This document shows, in pieces, positions 1-12,502 of a stretch of DNA of 64,000 nucleotides. Made by a program: the position numbers and the translations under genes. Within the stretch, counting starts at the first letter, position 1. Every line of letters starts with the position of its first letter. The notes below the pieces were generated by a model, which worked only from the letters and a program-made list of their open reading frames with translations, had not been told where the DNA came from and did not search any database. The DNA comes from Echeneis naucrates (taxonomy: Eukaryota; Chordata; Actinopteri; Carangiformes; Echeneidae), in the NCBI RefSeq assembly GCF_900963305.1, contig NC_042521.1, positions 5,351,614 through 5,415,613 of the forward strand, in the 5' to 3' direction.

Positions 1-1183
1 CATGCATGTGTGCTGGCTGGCAGGCGGCGATGGAGTGCCTGGTGACTGTGGATGGTGACCATAACAGGCAGTAAAGAGACTCTGGAGACTCACCTGAAGC
101 GGCCAATGAAGCTGCTGCAGGCAGAGAAAAGACAGACCTAGAGGGAGTTGGTAAGATAAGAGTGCCCAAGGGTAAAGACGTACATTTATATGTGCAGCAA
201 AGTCTGTGTGTGTCTGTGTCTCTGTGCGCCTGTGTGTTTGTTTGTACGTGTATGTGTTTGTGTGAGCAGTAACAATGGCCTACTTCCTTTAAACTAAGAG
301 AATCCTAATTTAGCAGGAAGTTTGTTAGAAAAACTGGGCTATGAAGCACAGAGAAAAATCATGAGAATCACATAGGCCCTGCTCACGCCTGGCCTTAACT
401 TGTCTCTGGTGATTCGATCACAAGTAGACAGCTCTAAATACGCATCCAAAACACATTCAGCATCCATTTGGGATTCGATCACTCAGGCCGCATTCAGAGG
501 TGTTCTGGGTCACATTCTTTTAGCAGTGTGAATGCTAATGCATCCTGGGCCACATTGAAGGGCCGTCAACTTGTCTGACATCCTCTGCCAAAGTTAAAAT
601 AATTCGCACAAACCCTTTGTAGCACCACTTCCCTCACGTAGACATGCACAAAACCACATTGACAACGGGCTGGTCAGTCTTATTGGCTAATACAAAATCA
701 CATGCCAGTTTATTTGCATGTAAAGTGGGACAGTAGGATGTGGTCACTCAATGTGCATGTGAAGATGCATTTTAAAGCCGGGAGCGAACTGACATTTATA
801 AGATGATCACTTGTGATCAGATCACTGAAGACAAATGTTAACGTCAGGTCCGAACAGGGATGCGTACTGACAAGGTTGGTGTGTTTATGTATTATATCAA
901 TAAGTTGATACATGACACACAAAAATGGCCTCAGTCTGCTTGCATTTCACCAGTGGAATTACTGCAGGTTATCTTTAGCTGTATCACTGTACACAGAGCA
1001 ACGCAGGAGCAATGCAGAAGCAACAGCACAGCAGGCTGTTAACCAGACAAACCGAGCCTCATCTCAAAAGTCACCGAACCACAAAACCAAGTGTGATGGA
1101 AGTAGAGTGTTAGAAGCCGTGGGTGAAGAGTGAAATCTGATGTTTTCACATCAACAAAGACAAAACGTGATTCTTGGTTCTTC

Positions 1184-1214
<31 letters not shown>

Positions 1215-2023
1215 TTGTGTTAGCTCATAATCGAGTTGAGAGGGGTTTTCTTTTTGGTATCTAAACTGACAGAGTAAATGTTGTATTTCTCATATGTGCA
1301 TGTAAGGCGTAAAAAGGAAAACAATGTTGAATTTTTCTGAAAATGAGAAATACATGTAAGAAAGCGCCAAATGAACAAGCAGCATCCAACATCCTCACTC
1401 AAATTAAAAAGGGGTAATCTTTCAAGGTGATGATTATTTAAAAAAAAAATGTGTTTGCTTAGTATGCTCAGTATTTTCTAGCCCTGTGTCCAACTCAGGT
1501 TCAATGTGGAGGCTGAGAGTGTTCCTGAATGAGACTGAAATAATGATAGTTATGGTGATGTTTGACTGAATTCAGTTGATGTGATGAAAATGTAAAGGAC
1601 AACATCAATCTGCAGTCTCTAGTACAAGTCAAAACTCTGACACCAACTGTCTGCAAAGCAAATCATCAACCTGGCAGCATAATGAAGAACACAAACTTGC
1701 AATGATGCACCAAGCAACTTTCCCCATTTTGAGATGACAAAGTGAATCAACTTGATCACAATTGCTCCCTAAATTGCCACATCCCAGCTGCCGTACTCTA
1801 CAACCACTTCTTCTGTATGAAGGATGGGTTATCGTACATAACAGGTGTCACCTGCCAACAGAGCCAGATGTGAGCATTGCTTACAACACACACTTGTCAA
1901 TAAGATCTTATGCTGAGGACAAAGTTGGTTAAAAACACTACATTGATTCAAACAGGCCCAAGCAGCTCACACAAATTCTAACCAGACAGTTTCAGCATCT
2001 TTCTTTTGCATATTGACGCTCAC
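1..2023. other. med30 intron 2 / left flank
   Basis: No coding exon could be supported here. The stretch lies downstream, in med30's minus-strand direction, of its second coding exon. I looked on the minus strand for the conserved MED30 C-terminal part (the LIPYVEE and WDINAML segments) and did not find it, so the remaining exons probably lie beyond the left edge. The stretch holds TG-rich sequence near 200-260 and a long A-run at about 1185-1211. The short open frames are low in information. Confidence 0.6.
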
Positions 2024-4056
2024 CTCTGGTGGTATTGGGTCCAGCCCAGCGCAGTTCTCGCTACATTTGTCGTAGACAAGGCGTAGTTTGCGGAAAAGCA
2101 CTGAGAGCATGCGTAAGTGCTCCTGGAGTTTTCCCAGCCTGTCCTGGTGGGTGTTGGGGTGGTAGGTGACTCCATTAGGCAGCTGAGCAGCAACACAGGG
2201 GAAATGTCGAATTAAGTACAAGATTGTTAGTGCTAATAAAAAACAACAGCCATTGATCCCCACTGCCAAAAGCACTACAAAGTCTCTGTTGAAATCATCC
2301 AACTAAAGCACATTACGTGCTCTTTCATTGAAGAAAGTGTGAAGAAAGTGTGTGAGAGAAACAGGCTACAGTGGAAGTGCTTTATAAGTTTGTGGCAACT
2401 GCTCATGACAACATAATATTATTACAATTTACAAACGCAGCTCCATCAAAAGGTTAACTGCTTCAGCTGCTGCAATTTTAATGTTTTTTCTCAGTGTCAT
2501 CATGAAGCAGGATCACCAGCTTTTAACTACAGTGGGTGTAAAAGGGTAACAAGACTTTTATTGAGAAGATCGAAAAGCCACAGGGGCAGAATTGTCTGAT
2601 TATAAACATCCAACATAACATGAAACAAGCTTGCCTTCAGGGCACGCAAAGGGAAGACAGACTGACAGGAGAGAGCGACAGAAAGGAAGAGGCAGGGAAG
2701 GGCAGATAAATGAAGAATTTTTATGAGTATAAACACTGCTTGTGATCTCAGAAAAAAAAAAAGAAAAAAAAAACAAGTAACAACAAAGCTGTGTGGTTTC
2801 TGTGGCTGAGGTGTATTTTTGTGGCCTCTGTCTGTGATTGAGAGGAGGATTGAGAATTGTAGAGGAACAGGCACCCATGATGACCCCAGTGCTCTAAGAG
2901 TTGAAGTACGTGTGAACTGCAGACTAAAAGAACAGGCTAATTTCTTCTATAAAAACCTTTGAAAAACCTATTAGCTCAACTAGCTCAACAACGCTCTGCC
3001 ATCAGTTGATTGCAGTGAAATTAATGTACTGTGTAAAAATAAGACAAATATTTTAAATTTCAATATGACTCATAAAAACAGCATATTGATAATTTTTCAG
3101 GCAGCATACTGAGTGTGAAGCAAACTTGACAATGACAGTTTGATTGAATTGAAATAAATGAAACTTCTTCTTTGATCTGACAATAAAAGCAAAGAAAACA
3201 GACAAATCAACAGAAAGCAGATTGTAGTCCCCATGTTTAGCTCGTTTTGGAGTTCTTATTTTCTACATTTCATGTTTTCACCAGTGGGTGGGTGACTTAG
3301 ATAAAACTGTTTTGTGCAATATTTCGAGGCGTTCCTTTCTTTGGTGTTATTCGAGGCTATATTTCAGTTGCAAGTCTATTTTTTGTTTTTATTTTAGCCT
3401 TGGTGTTGTTTAAATTTTATCTGGTTTATGAGCTGCTGTCCTGCAGTCTTCATAGCAAATTATTTCACTTGTTACAGCAGAGAAACAGCGGTTGTTACTG
3501 ATACCGTTAAGTCACTCATCTCCCAGTCACACATTGTGACCATTAAGCTAAAGCAACTAAATGGAATTGAACCGTAATTCATTTATGATTCATACATGTG
3601 CTCTTTCTACTGGCACACGTTAACGTGATCTCAGGCCCATTTCAACTCAGGATGCTGGCCAAACACGGGATCAAACTTTTTTCTCACCTCACCAAAAACA
3701 TTTAGGTTTTTCCTCTCTTCGTTTTGATCGAACTTTAAATCTTAAACCAAAATTTTAAGTTGCAGTGGACTCATTTGAATGGGAAACACAATTCAGACAG
3801 ACGGAGAGGAAAATAAAAACTGAAAGGGAACTGCAACCATGCTTGAGAGCTGATATAGACAGACCTGCATGTTCCTGAGGAGTTGGAAGATTTCCATGGT
3901 CCTGAGAACAATGTCTTGGACTGTCTCCTGGCCAATGCGGCACAGTGAAGCCGTGTTGACATCGCGTGCTGCCTGGGCCTGCTGCTGCTGCTGCTGTTGC
4001 TGCTGCTGTGGCTGTGGTTGCCCGCCAAAAGGCGACACTAGTGGCGGGGTCGTCAT
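2024..4056 (-). CDS. med30: Mediator subunit 30, 5' two coding exons (partial)
   Basis: Subunit of the metazoan Mediator complex, the nuclear coactivator that links activators to RNA polymerase II. Coding exon 1 is 4056-3865 (64 codons) and exon 2 is 2182-2024 (53 codons). Both are phase 0 with GT-AG borders. The joined peptide starts MTTPPLVSPFGG, runs through a polyglutamine stretch (10 Q in a row), then the family block RIGQETVQDIV, MEIFQLLRNMQ, LPNGVTYH, and VLFRKLRLVYDKC ending at DPIPPE. This is close to vertebrate MED30 from memory. The start was chosen because human MED30 begins MSTPPL; the frame stays open further upstream but shows nothing MED30-like. About 60 C-terminal codons are missing from the window. 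The upstream neighbour slc30a8 is on the same strand, as in human 8q24. Confidence 0.95.
3977..4022 (-). repeat. CAG/CTG-type tract encoding Q-rich run of med30
   Basis: On the plus strand this is a run of CTG/TTG triplets with CCACAGCC interruptions. On the coding strand it gives QPQPQ followed by ten consecutive glutamines, mixing CAG and CAA. It lies inside med30 coding exon 1, just before the conserved AQAARDVNTASLC block. Human MED30 has only a short Q-containing stretch here, so the length is likely variable. Confidence 0.85.
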
Positions 4057-7000
4057 GGACAAAGAAGATGGAGATGATGGAGGAGAAGGTCCGGGTCCAG
4101 GTGAAGTTACCTGTGAGGCTATTCCACGCCAGCTCACTCTTACATGCCTTAATGAGGCGTTTAGTGGCAGCGGGTGGAGAATATGTGACGTAAAATCAAG
4201 ATAAAGGAGAAAAAAGTAGAACAAGTAAAAAAAAAAAGTCTTCAATACTGCATCATTCAATATACATGTATCTGCCAATGATGTGTTTTTATGAAATGAT
4301 TAGTTGTTTTAGTTGATTAGTAGTTGAAATTTGGGATGAACGCTAAGTAGGTGCAGGTTTACACACACAAGGTCCCGTGAATGTGTAAGACCACGTCAGG
4401 GTGCTGTTGTTGATGAGCATCACAGTGTGTCACAGACTGACAATGACACAAACGACACTTCTGAAGTCCCTACGCTAACGTTTTAGCCTTTAATATAAGT
4501 TGGGGAAGACTAGCATCAGGACAGCACCCTGAGGTGACTTTGGACCCCCCCACCACCCCGGAGCTGATTAGCCGACATGAAGAAGTGTGTGTGTGTGTGT
4601 GTGTGGAGGGGGGGTCACCAAAGCTAAGTGTACAGTCACCCCCATGATGACACTTTAGCTTCCTCTCGCTTCCTTCCCCCCCCCTCCCCCGCCCCCCCGT
4701 GTCCTCTAACTATTACAGCTCCGAGAGAGACTTCTCAGCCCGGTGTTCTCTTCGTGTCGAACCGATCCGGAAGTAAACACCTTTTAAAGTTACCTGTGTG
4801 CTGATGATTTATTTGTTTTGTTGACATGTCACGTTCCCCCCTGCTCTGCTCCCGGGATCTCAGTCGCAACTCACGCGAGAGTTGGTTCTGGCAGCGGGAC
4901 CAGCGGCGGTAAGTAACGATGTAGAGGCGCCGCTTGAAAGTGATTTTTTGTTTTTTTGTTTTTTTTTTTTTTAATTCAGTGTTCATCAGCGGATGATATT
5001 ATAGTCTCAGAATAAATGCATTTTCATATTCATTGATTTTATAATAAACATTTTTAATGCTTTAAATCTACTCGATCTTTTCCAAAGATTTGGGAATGAA
5101 TGGCAGCATTACGGTAAAGAAAGGCGCACTGCAAAAATTTGTCCGGGCTATTTGGGTTTGCAGCGCCATATGCTGGTCCGATCTTATTTAACAGCCAGCT
5201 CACACACATCTGCCTTGATCAGCCCTCGGGCCAATTTATGCCACTTGATTGCTTCTCATGGGGAATTATAACTTCTTCTTTTTTCTTTTTTCTTTTTTTT
5301 TTGGTAAGCATAATTCAAATTCATCCCTGTGTATGTTTCCAGCTCTGTGTCAGATGAAATCCCTCAGTGCACCCACCTATAAATTACACTGTACAGCTGT
5401 GCTCGGATTATTTTGTGGGCCACAGGATTCAAATTAATTTGAAATGCAAGAGGTGTCAGAAAAAAGACTGCACAAGGATGCTCTTTCAGTATGTGCTCTG
5501 CCACGCAGCAGAATCACTGCTCTGACTTACAGAGGCTGGATGTAAGAGCTTTATTGAAGAAGGAAAGGCTCTGCCTTCAGGCTTGAGTGGGGCTGAAAAA
5601 GAAGATTAGGATACCTATTACTTAATTTACATGATTCATTCAAATTTGGGGGTTACAGGCTGAATTTCAATTTTCTTTTATCTAGAACACATTTTGTGTA
5701 ATAATAACCTGAGGTCATTTCTTTTCACTTATGCTCTTTCCCTTGAAAACACCTTATCTGCAACAAGCAACAGTAATATAAAAAACACTGAATCAAGTTC
5801 ACTTGACTGCCCGCAACTTCTTAATTGCAAAGGGAGCGCTGGTTAGCTTGCCAGGATGAATGAGTGTTACTCTTACAATCCCCAACTGCTGTGCTGCCAG
5901 ACCAGGTGAGGCATGCCTTTGGAAATTACTTTCTCCATAATCATCCAGCCGGTCTTCTTGGTATGTTTAACTGGAATGAGGGAGTAATGATGGTGAGCTG
6001 GTGTACAAAGGTAGTCAGATGAAGATGCTTTGGTTGCATTGTTGCCGAATTATACATTCGACATTATAAGGAATCACATGTCCATTGGAAATTGTTGGAA
6101 AATGGGAATTTGGTGTGTGTCTGCCCAGCTCTCTAACTCCTTGAGAGCCCATCTATCACCACTGATCACAGTGACCTGAGAAACAAGAGACTGAGTATTG
6201 ATTGCATCAGAGCAAGCTGATGAAAAATGCATTGATTTTAAATGGATTGTCATGTTAATGAAATTGAAGCACATTGTGAGCAAACATTCTTTGGAAATAT
6301 CAAAGATTCGCATCCATCACAAGACAGTAAAAGAGAAATCTTTGCATTTTGACTTTACCCAGGTTCGTGGCTGCACAATCAACCCATAGAAGGAAGAATC
6401 AAATAGAGTTCCGTGCACATTGCCAGATGTGTATCTCATTGCTTGTGTGTCTCATGCAGCACATCTTGTGTTCTGTGCTGTTGCATGTATTCAAGGCCCC
6501 TGCCATTAAATACATCAGGAAAACTAGATTGCCTTGAAACTGACACCAGGTTTAAAGTACTGCAGCATCTCATCAAACCTACAGGGAATTAAACCTAAAC
6601 ATGAGAGTGTTAGACAGCACAGAGATGAAGGAGAGGGGGGTGTTTGATGGAATGGCAGTGAATGTAAAAAGAGCAGCAGAGATGAAAACAGGGCAAAAGT
6701 TGTCAAACAAAAAAAAAAAACAACCTAAGAGAATCAGACAGAAAACCCCTTGTGAGGAAACACAAACCATGTAATAATTATTAGCTGAGGGGGTATCAGG
6801 ACTAAAATGGATTATCTAGCCACCTAGTGCATTATGTATGCTTTAATTAAATATGCACTGATCTGGTCTCTGAAGGGCTAAGTTCAGAAGGAGAGAGAGG
6901 GGGAGTACAACGGTCTGCTACGATGGCAGCAGCACATAAAGTCCATTCAACTACTCTCAGCCTATTTCATCATTCATATCAGAAAGTCTCCAGACTGAGG

Positions 7001-7711
7001 GATGGGATTACTATGGCTGAGCGTGTACAGGTTTGGGTGTAAAAATAGTCACCTCAGTTCCAAAACCCCCCAAAATAAAGTGCACAAGACATCTCAGGTA
7101 CTTCAGTTTGAAGGACCCGTGGAGCCATAAAAAACAAAACAAAACATGCGATTCTCTGTGTGGACTAAGATACTTTTTACAACTTTCGAGGCTTTTAAAC
7201 AGAAACTGATTTAATAAGAAAAACCTCTCATGTGGAGTTAATGGCCCCAATTTCAATGGGGCATCATTACAAAATGTCAATATTTCCACAATTAAAGACT
7301 GTACAGTGCAGTAAAGGGGGCACCAGCCAGCTATATGTCAGTTGTTATTAATGATGCCCTTGACCGTACTCCTGCAGCTCAGGATGCCCGTGGCCCCGCG
7401 CGGTAGGAAACAGCAGGGCAGGAGAAGGTCAAACTCAAGCGAGCTATAAACACTTCAGTGTCAGTAACGGTGTCAGTGGTCCCTGGTACTGACAGACTAG
7501 CTCAAGGTCAAGGTGGACCGGGGGTGGGGGGGGGCTGTTAACAGGGATCAACATGCCCCTGAAGACAATGGATCAATTTCTACGCTTGTTGCCCAGCAAC
7601 AGAGCAGCCCTCTGGGCACAGAGGGGTTAAACGGGTACAGTGCTTTGTCACAGAGGATTTCATGACATTGTAAATCTGACTCACAAGACAGAATATCCAG
7701 AAAAGGAATAT
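4057..7711. other. med30-slc30a8 intergenic region
   Basis: No gene could be supported. Close to med30 there is a TG microsatellite at about 4587-4605 and a C-rich block near 4674-4700. The more CpG-rich stretch 4720-4930 is a plausible med30 promoter or upstream non-coding exon. It has an ETS-type CCGGAAGT at about 4766 and a plus-strand splice-donor-like GCGGTAAGTAAC near 4908-4919. Poly-T tracts follow at 4960-4974 and 5279-5303. Between 5.8 and 7.6 kb several AT-rich stretches have the balanced, low-repeat look of conserved non-coding DNA, but this cannot be shown from one sequence. Confidence 0.5.
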
Positions 7712-7717
7712 TTTATT
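7712..7717 (-). terminator. candidate polyadenylation signal of slc30a8
   Basis: AATAAA on the minus strand (TTTATT on the plus strand), about 745 bp beyond the slc30a8 stop codon. The sequence between has no other recognisable gene and fits a 3' untranslated region. Confidence 0.5.
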
Positions 7718-8460
7718 GAATAATTCATTTTAGTTTACACCTTGCAACTGTAAAAAGGCAGTGGAAAAGTGTCTTAAGCATGTATTAAATATGTGTGATC
7801 CTTCTCAGGCTTCTGGTCTGATAGTCCATGCATAGAAATGTTCGTTGGTCGGCAATCAAATATAATACATGTAGGTGTGCTCAGCCTTTTGGGTTGGTAC
7901 AGTAAGATAACGTTCAAACAGACAGTACTCTAGCACCACTGTGGATGTTTCATACAAGGTCTGAGTGTAAACAGCTAGTGGCTAAGGTGTTTTCAATAAT
8001 TCATAGATAAATAAAATAGCAATAGCAGTCAATAAATGAAATCATTTAAGATAAAGACGAATTTTTTTTTCCAGTGCTGAGTGATTTATATTATAATATG
8101 AATGCACCTAAAAAAAAACATATTGCATGAATATTCAAGTTAAAACTTCATACAAGAGCAGAATAGGCGAGGGAACCCTTCTCCCCTTAAATCATTTGTA
8201 TCCTGAGCTAGCCTGCCTTTCATTAAGACTCATGCTCCATATTTTGATAATAATATTTCTTTAGATTGCAAATTCAAAGGCACTTGAGGAACCAGCATCC
8301 AACTTTGGCATTTATGTCACAGTAAAAACGTAAGACCTCGGGGTCCAGTGAACAGTGTGTAAGACCTAAATACTGGTACAAACAGGTCACAGCCGCTTAA
8401 ATCTAAACGTCACCTTGTTCTGCATCTATGCTGTGCTCAGATGAGGACTGAGGCAAACGT

Positions 8461-11400
8461 CTACAACTTGGGGTCCTCACACAGCGTACATCCAGGCTTC
8501 AGGTCAGCCTGTCTCTCCATTTGAATCGTAACGGAGTGGAAGTTATAGGAGGAGAAACAACTCTGCGTCATCTCTCTTAGGACAGTTTGAGCATCCACTG
8601 ACTCATCTGTGAAACACAAGGGAAGACTGAATAAACAGTTGCAAAGATACCATGTGTCGAGACTTAAAGCCATCCTATTTGGAGTTTGAGGAGCCAACTC
8701 ATAGTTTCACCAGAGCACATGCATTTCACAAAGGCTGTTTCTTCTCACCTATGGCTACATGAGCCGACAGCACAGCCTGGTTCATGGTGAGGGCCCAGAT
8801 GTGAAGGTTGTGTACTGCTGTGACACCGTTCACCGCCAACAACCCGTCCCGCACTTCGCTGTACTTCACCCCTGTTGGAGTGCCTGAGTCATGGATGCAA
8901 AAGAAAGAGAAACGTATGAGTCTGAGGAAATGTACATGGTGTCAGAAAGGATAAAACAGTTTTCCTCCTCTAAACAGAAATACATGGCCAGATTTCCCTC
9001 ACATTTTCAACAATGCTTTTCATCATTTTATACGGTGACCTAGTTTACACCGTCTGGTTGCAGCTCTTTCTACTTAATTAGTATTTTCTTCAGCAGATTT
9101 CCACTTCCACTTTAAATTTTAGGTCACATCTTAATGGAACCCAAGCAACAATTAGAGAGTATTGGCATGGAAACGACAGGCTGACCTTCCATCAGGACGA
9201 TAAGGATGTCTTTCATGATGGTGAAGGTGGTGCATAAGACTAATATGGAGAACAGGAATGTACAGATGGGGTCAGCTATCTTATATTCTGGCTGAAAAAC
9301 AGAAGAACACAGGAAATTAGGGTTAGATATTCACATCAATCGCTTGAAAATAATGTGACTGGTTGTGATAAGAGTAAAAATGCCTTCAAAGTACCTCCTG
9401 GAAACACTTTCTTTTGTGTAACCGTCAGTAAATAGCTAAATTCTATCTACCTGACTTTAACTTCCATCTTATTCTTTAATTAGTGATCGAAATTAACATG
9501 GGACAGTTGCTTTGAATTTAATTGTTCTTATGCGCCGCATTGAGCAGCTCATAATTTTGCAGCAATAGTTGTCCTGAGAGAAGATCTGCTGAGCAGTGAG
9601 CATTCTGCATAAAAAGACGGACACCAAGCAAGAAAACACTGCACCATCTTTTCCTGCTGCAAACAGCCACAGCCTGGTGTTGTTCAACAATTCCTCCAGG
9701 AGGAGTTTGTTTTTAGTACTGAGAATACCAAGTGCTAGAAGCTAAAAATAATACAAGAATTAATATGCATCACATGCAGGATCAATGATGCCGTTTACAT
9801 TTTTGCACCAACTAAGTACATGATTAGCGAATATTTAAACCTTTTTTTTTTTTTTTTTTTTAATAATCTTCCTTCTTCACAATTTTCCAAAAAGGACATT
9901 CACTCATTCATCTTCTACCGCTTATCCCTTTCTGGTTCATGGGGGGTGCTGGAGCCAATCCCAGCTCAGACTGGGCGAGGTATACCCTGGACAGGTCGCC
10001 ATCACAGGGCCAACACACTCACACCAGAGGAGGGAAACCCACACGGGTATTTGCAGAACATACAAACGCCACACAGAAAGGCCCCAGGCCTGGGAACCGA
10101 ACCCGCAACCTTCTTGTTGCGGGGCAATGGTGGTAAACACTATGCCTCCGTGCTGCCCCAAGACCCTGTCTTATAATTTGTAGGCTTGATTTACTTTCTT
10201 CTCCTGGTTGCCTCTCAGGGCTTTGTTTCATTGTCCTGCGTGTAAAACAGAGACTCATTACCTTGAAGAAGATAATGATGGCGCTGACAAGGACGCTGAG
10301 GCTCTGCAGAAGATCTCCTACCACGTGGACAAAGGCTGCTCGCACACTGGCATTGGCCTGCTGAGCCCTCCGTCCTGACAGGAAAAATAACAGGGTAGTA
10401 AAGCTAATTATATACTGGATTATAATTCATTATATATTCCATTATAATGTCATTATGATGGATTGTAATGACCCCACAGCGCATATTCAGTCATACTGCA
10501 AGTGGGAGCGAACACTTTCATTGTTTCATGACCAGCATGATGACATTATAGAAGAAAGTAAAGTTAGAAAATAATCGCTGATAGATTTGAAACAAACCGT
10601 GTTCTGCCTCTTTGTGTTCCACATCTACATGGTCCTCATTCAAGTCAGCATGGTTTGAGAGCCAATCCTGTCCTTTGTTCTTCTTTTTACCGTGGCTGTG
10701 ACCGTGTGAGCTCAACCCACCGTGACTATGGCCGTGGCCTGACTGGTGAAGGGTCAGGGCCATGCTGTAGAGAGGTATGAAACTTATTTGCATGTTAGAC
10801 AAATTACATCCAGTATTGCGCTTTAACTGGGTCCTAAATATTCACAGAGCTGCTGCACACTGATAAAAGGTGTGTAACTGGGAAATGAGATTGCATTTCA
10901 CTTACATAATATTGGCCAGCACAGCACAGCCAGACGTAATGAGCATGATTGTGCCTTCAATCTCAAAGTTATCGCTGACGAGGCGCTCTACGGCCAGGTA
11001 AACCAAAACTCCCGTCACCAGCCAGATGGTAAAGACCGACAGCAGTGCACCCAGGATCTCTGCATGGGTGATGACACAAGGAGAGAAATAAAGCTATCAT
11101 ACATTTCACTGGAAGATGATCTAGATTACAGTCCGAATACACAAAGAGACTGAAAAATGTGCAAAGTTCACAATACACTGTGAAGTACCATTACACACAC
11201 CAAATTCAAGTGTAGATGTAGCCTAATAGTTGGTCCAACACTAATTATAAGACTAAAGAAATATTTCACAAATGTCCTGGAAAACTCTTTTGGCAAAGAG
11301 TTTGCCTTATTATTTTGTACGGCGAACAGATAAATTAGCACTTGAAGTCTACAGTCTACTGTCGCCTGACATTACTCAGTCTGTCCACAAAAATGCACTG

Positions 11401-12462
11401 CTGGCAAGTTGCAGTGCAAAAGATCCAAATGTATGAAGCTCGTGTATCCACTACACACATGACTCCCACTGGTTGTGCCAAATAAAGACAACAGAATAAA
11501 AAGTGAACTGTGCACCAACTTTCCTGATGGTTGACAGTATATTAAAAAGAAAAGATACAAGAAATGCTGCCGATTTTGGTTTGAGTGTGGACATGCACTC
11601 ATTACACCCTCTGTAAGTTTGTTCTCCTTCAGTATTGAGTTTAGCATAATATAGATAGATACATGCAGCTAAAGACAGTATTAAAGACAAGTCTTATTGA
11701 CTAACTGAAAGAAGCTTAATGCTGAAATCACAACATTTATTCTAGACTGGGAAAGAAATTGCTGATAGCAAAACTTACAGATGGCTGCTTCAACAGACAG
11801 ATATTTAATTAATTTAATCTCTCTGCATCTCCAAAAATGTCTTTTCAGATTAAAAAAAACTTAAGTAGGCCTTTAGATCATTAAAGAAGACAACTAATGA
11901 AGACCGTGAACAAAATCAGCTCAAAAGTTCTGTTAAAAATACATTCTTGACTAATCTTTCAAATCCTGCTTCAGACAAGCCATAGTCCCAGTAATTTGAA
12001 GTCTAACTTTAAAATCAAACCTGCACGGTGCCATCCATAGCTGAGTCTGTGTGTGGCAGGCCTTGAAGAGAGCCAAAGGGATAAGAGGCTGATGATGAAG
12101 CTGGTAAAGTCCACCAGCAAGTGGGCAGCGTCTGTCATCACCGCAAGGCTGCCTGCAAAATACCCACCTGCAGCAATAGACAGGCAGCCCTGTTATTTCA
12201 ATATTACATCAGTAAGTGGCCAAAAACACAGGGAAAAAGAAGTGATGAGCCACAAAGAAGCTGGAGCAGTAGGAGGAAAATACACAAGCGAAAAGGAAGT
12301 GAAGGGCAAAAGACAGGAGAGAAGCAGAAGTGAAAAAAGGGGAAAGGTCAGAAAAATTAGCAAATGAGTAAGAAATTGTACTACAAACTGCACAGCTGTT
12401 TCATGAAAAATTTACATATAGAGAAGAATCAAGGATTCAAGATTCAAGAAAAAAAAGAAGAA

Positions 12463-12502
<40 letters not shown>

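Noticed and set aside
60-130. Possible small minus-strand exon (AG...CAGCTTCATTGGCC...GTGAG)
   Set aside because: It has splice-like borders, but the translation does not match MED30 and it is too short to support.
4057-4278. Upstream extension of med30 exon 1
   Set aside because: The open frame goes on upstream, but the sequence is unrelated to MED30, and the MTTPPL start matches the family N-terminus.
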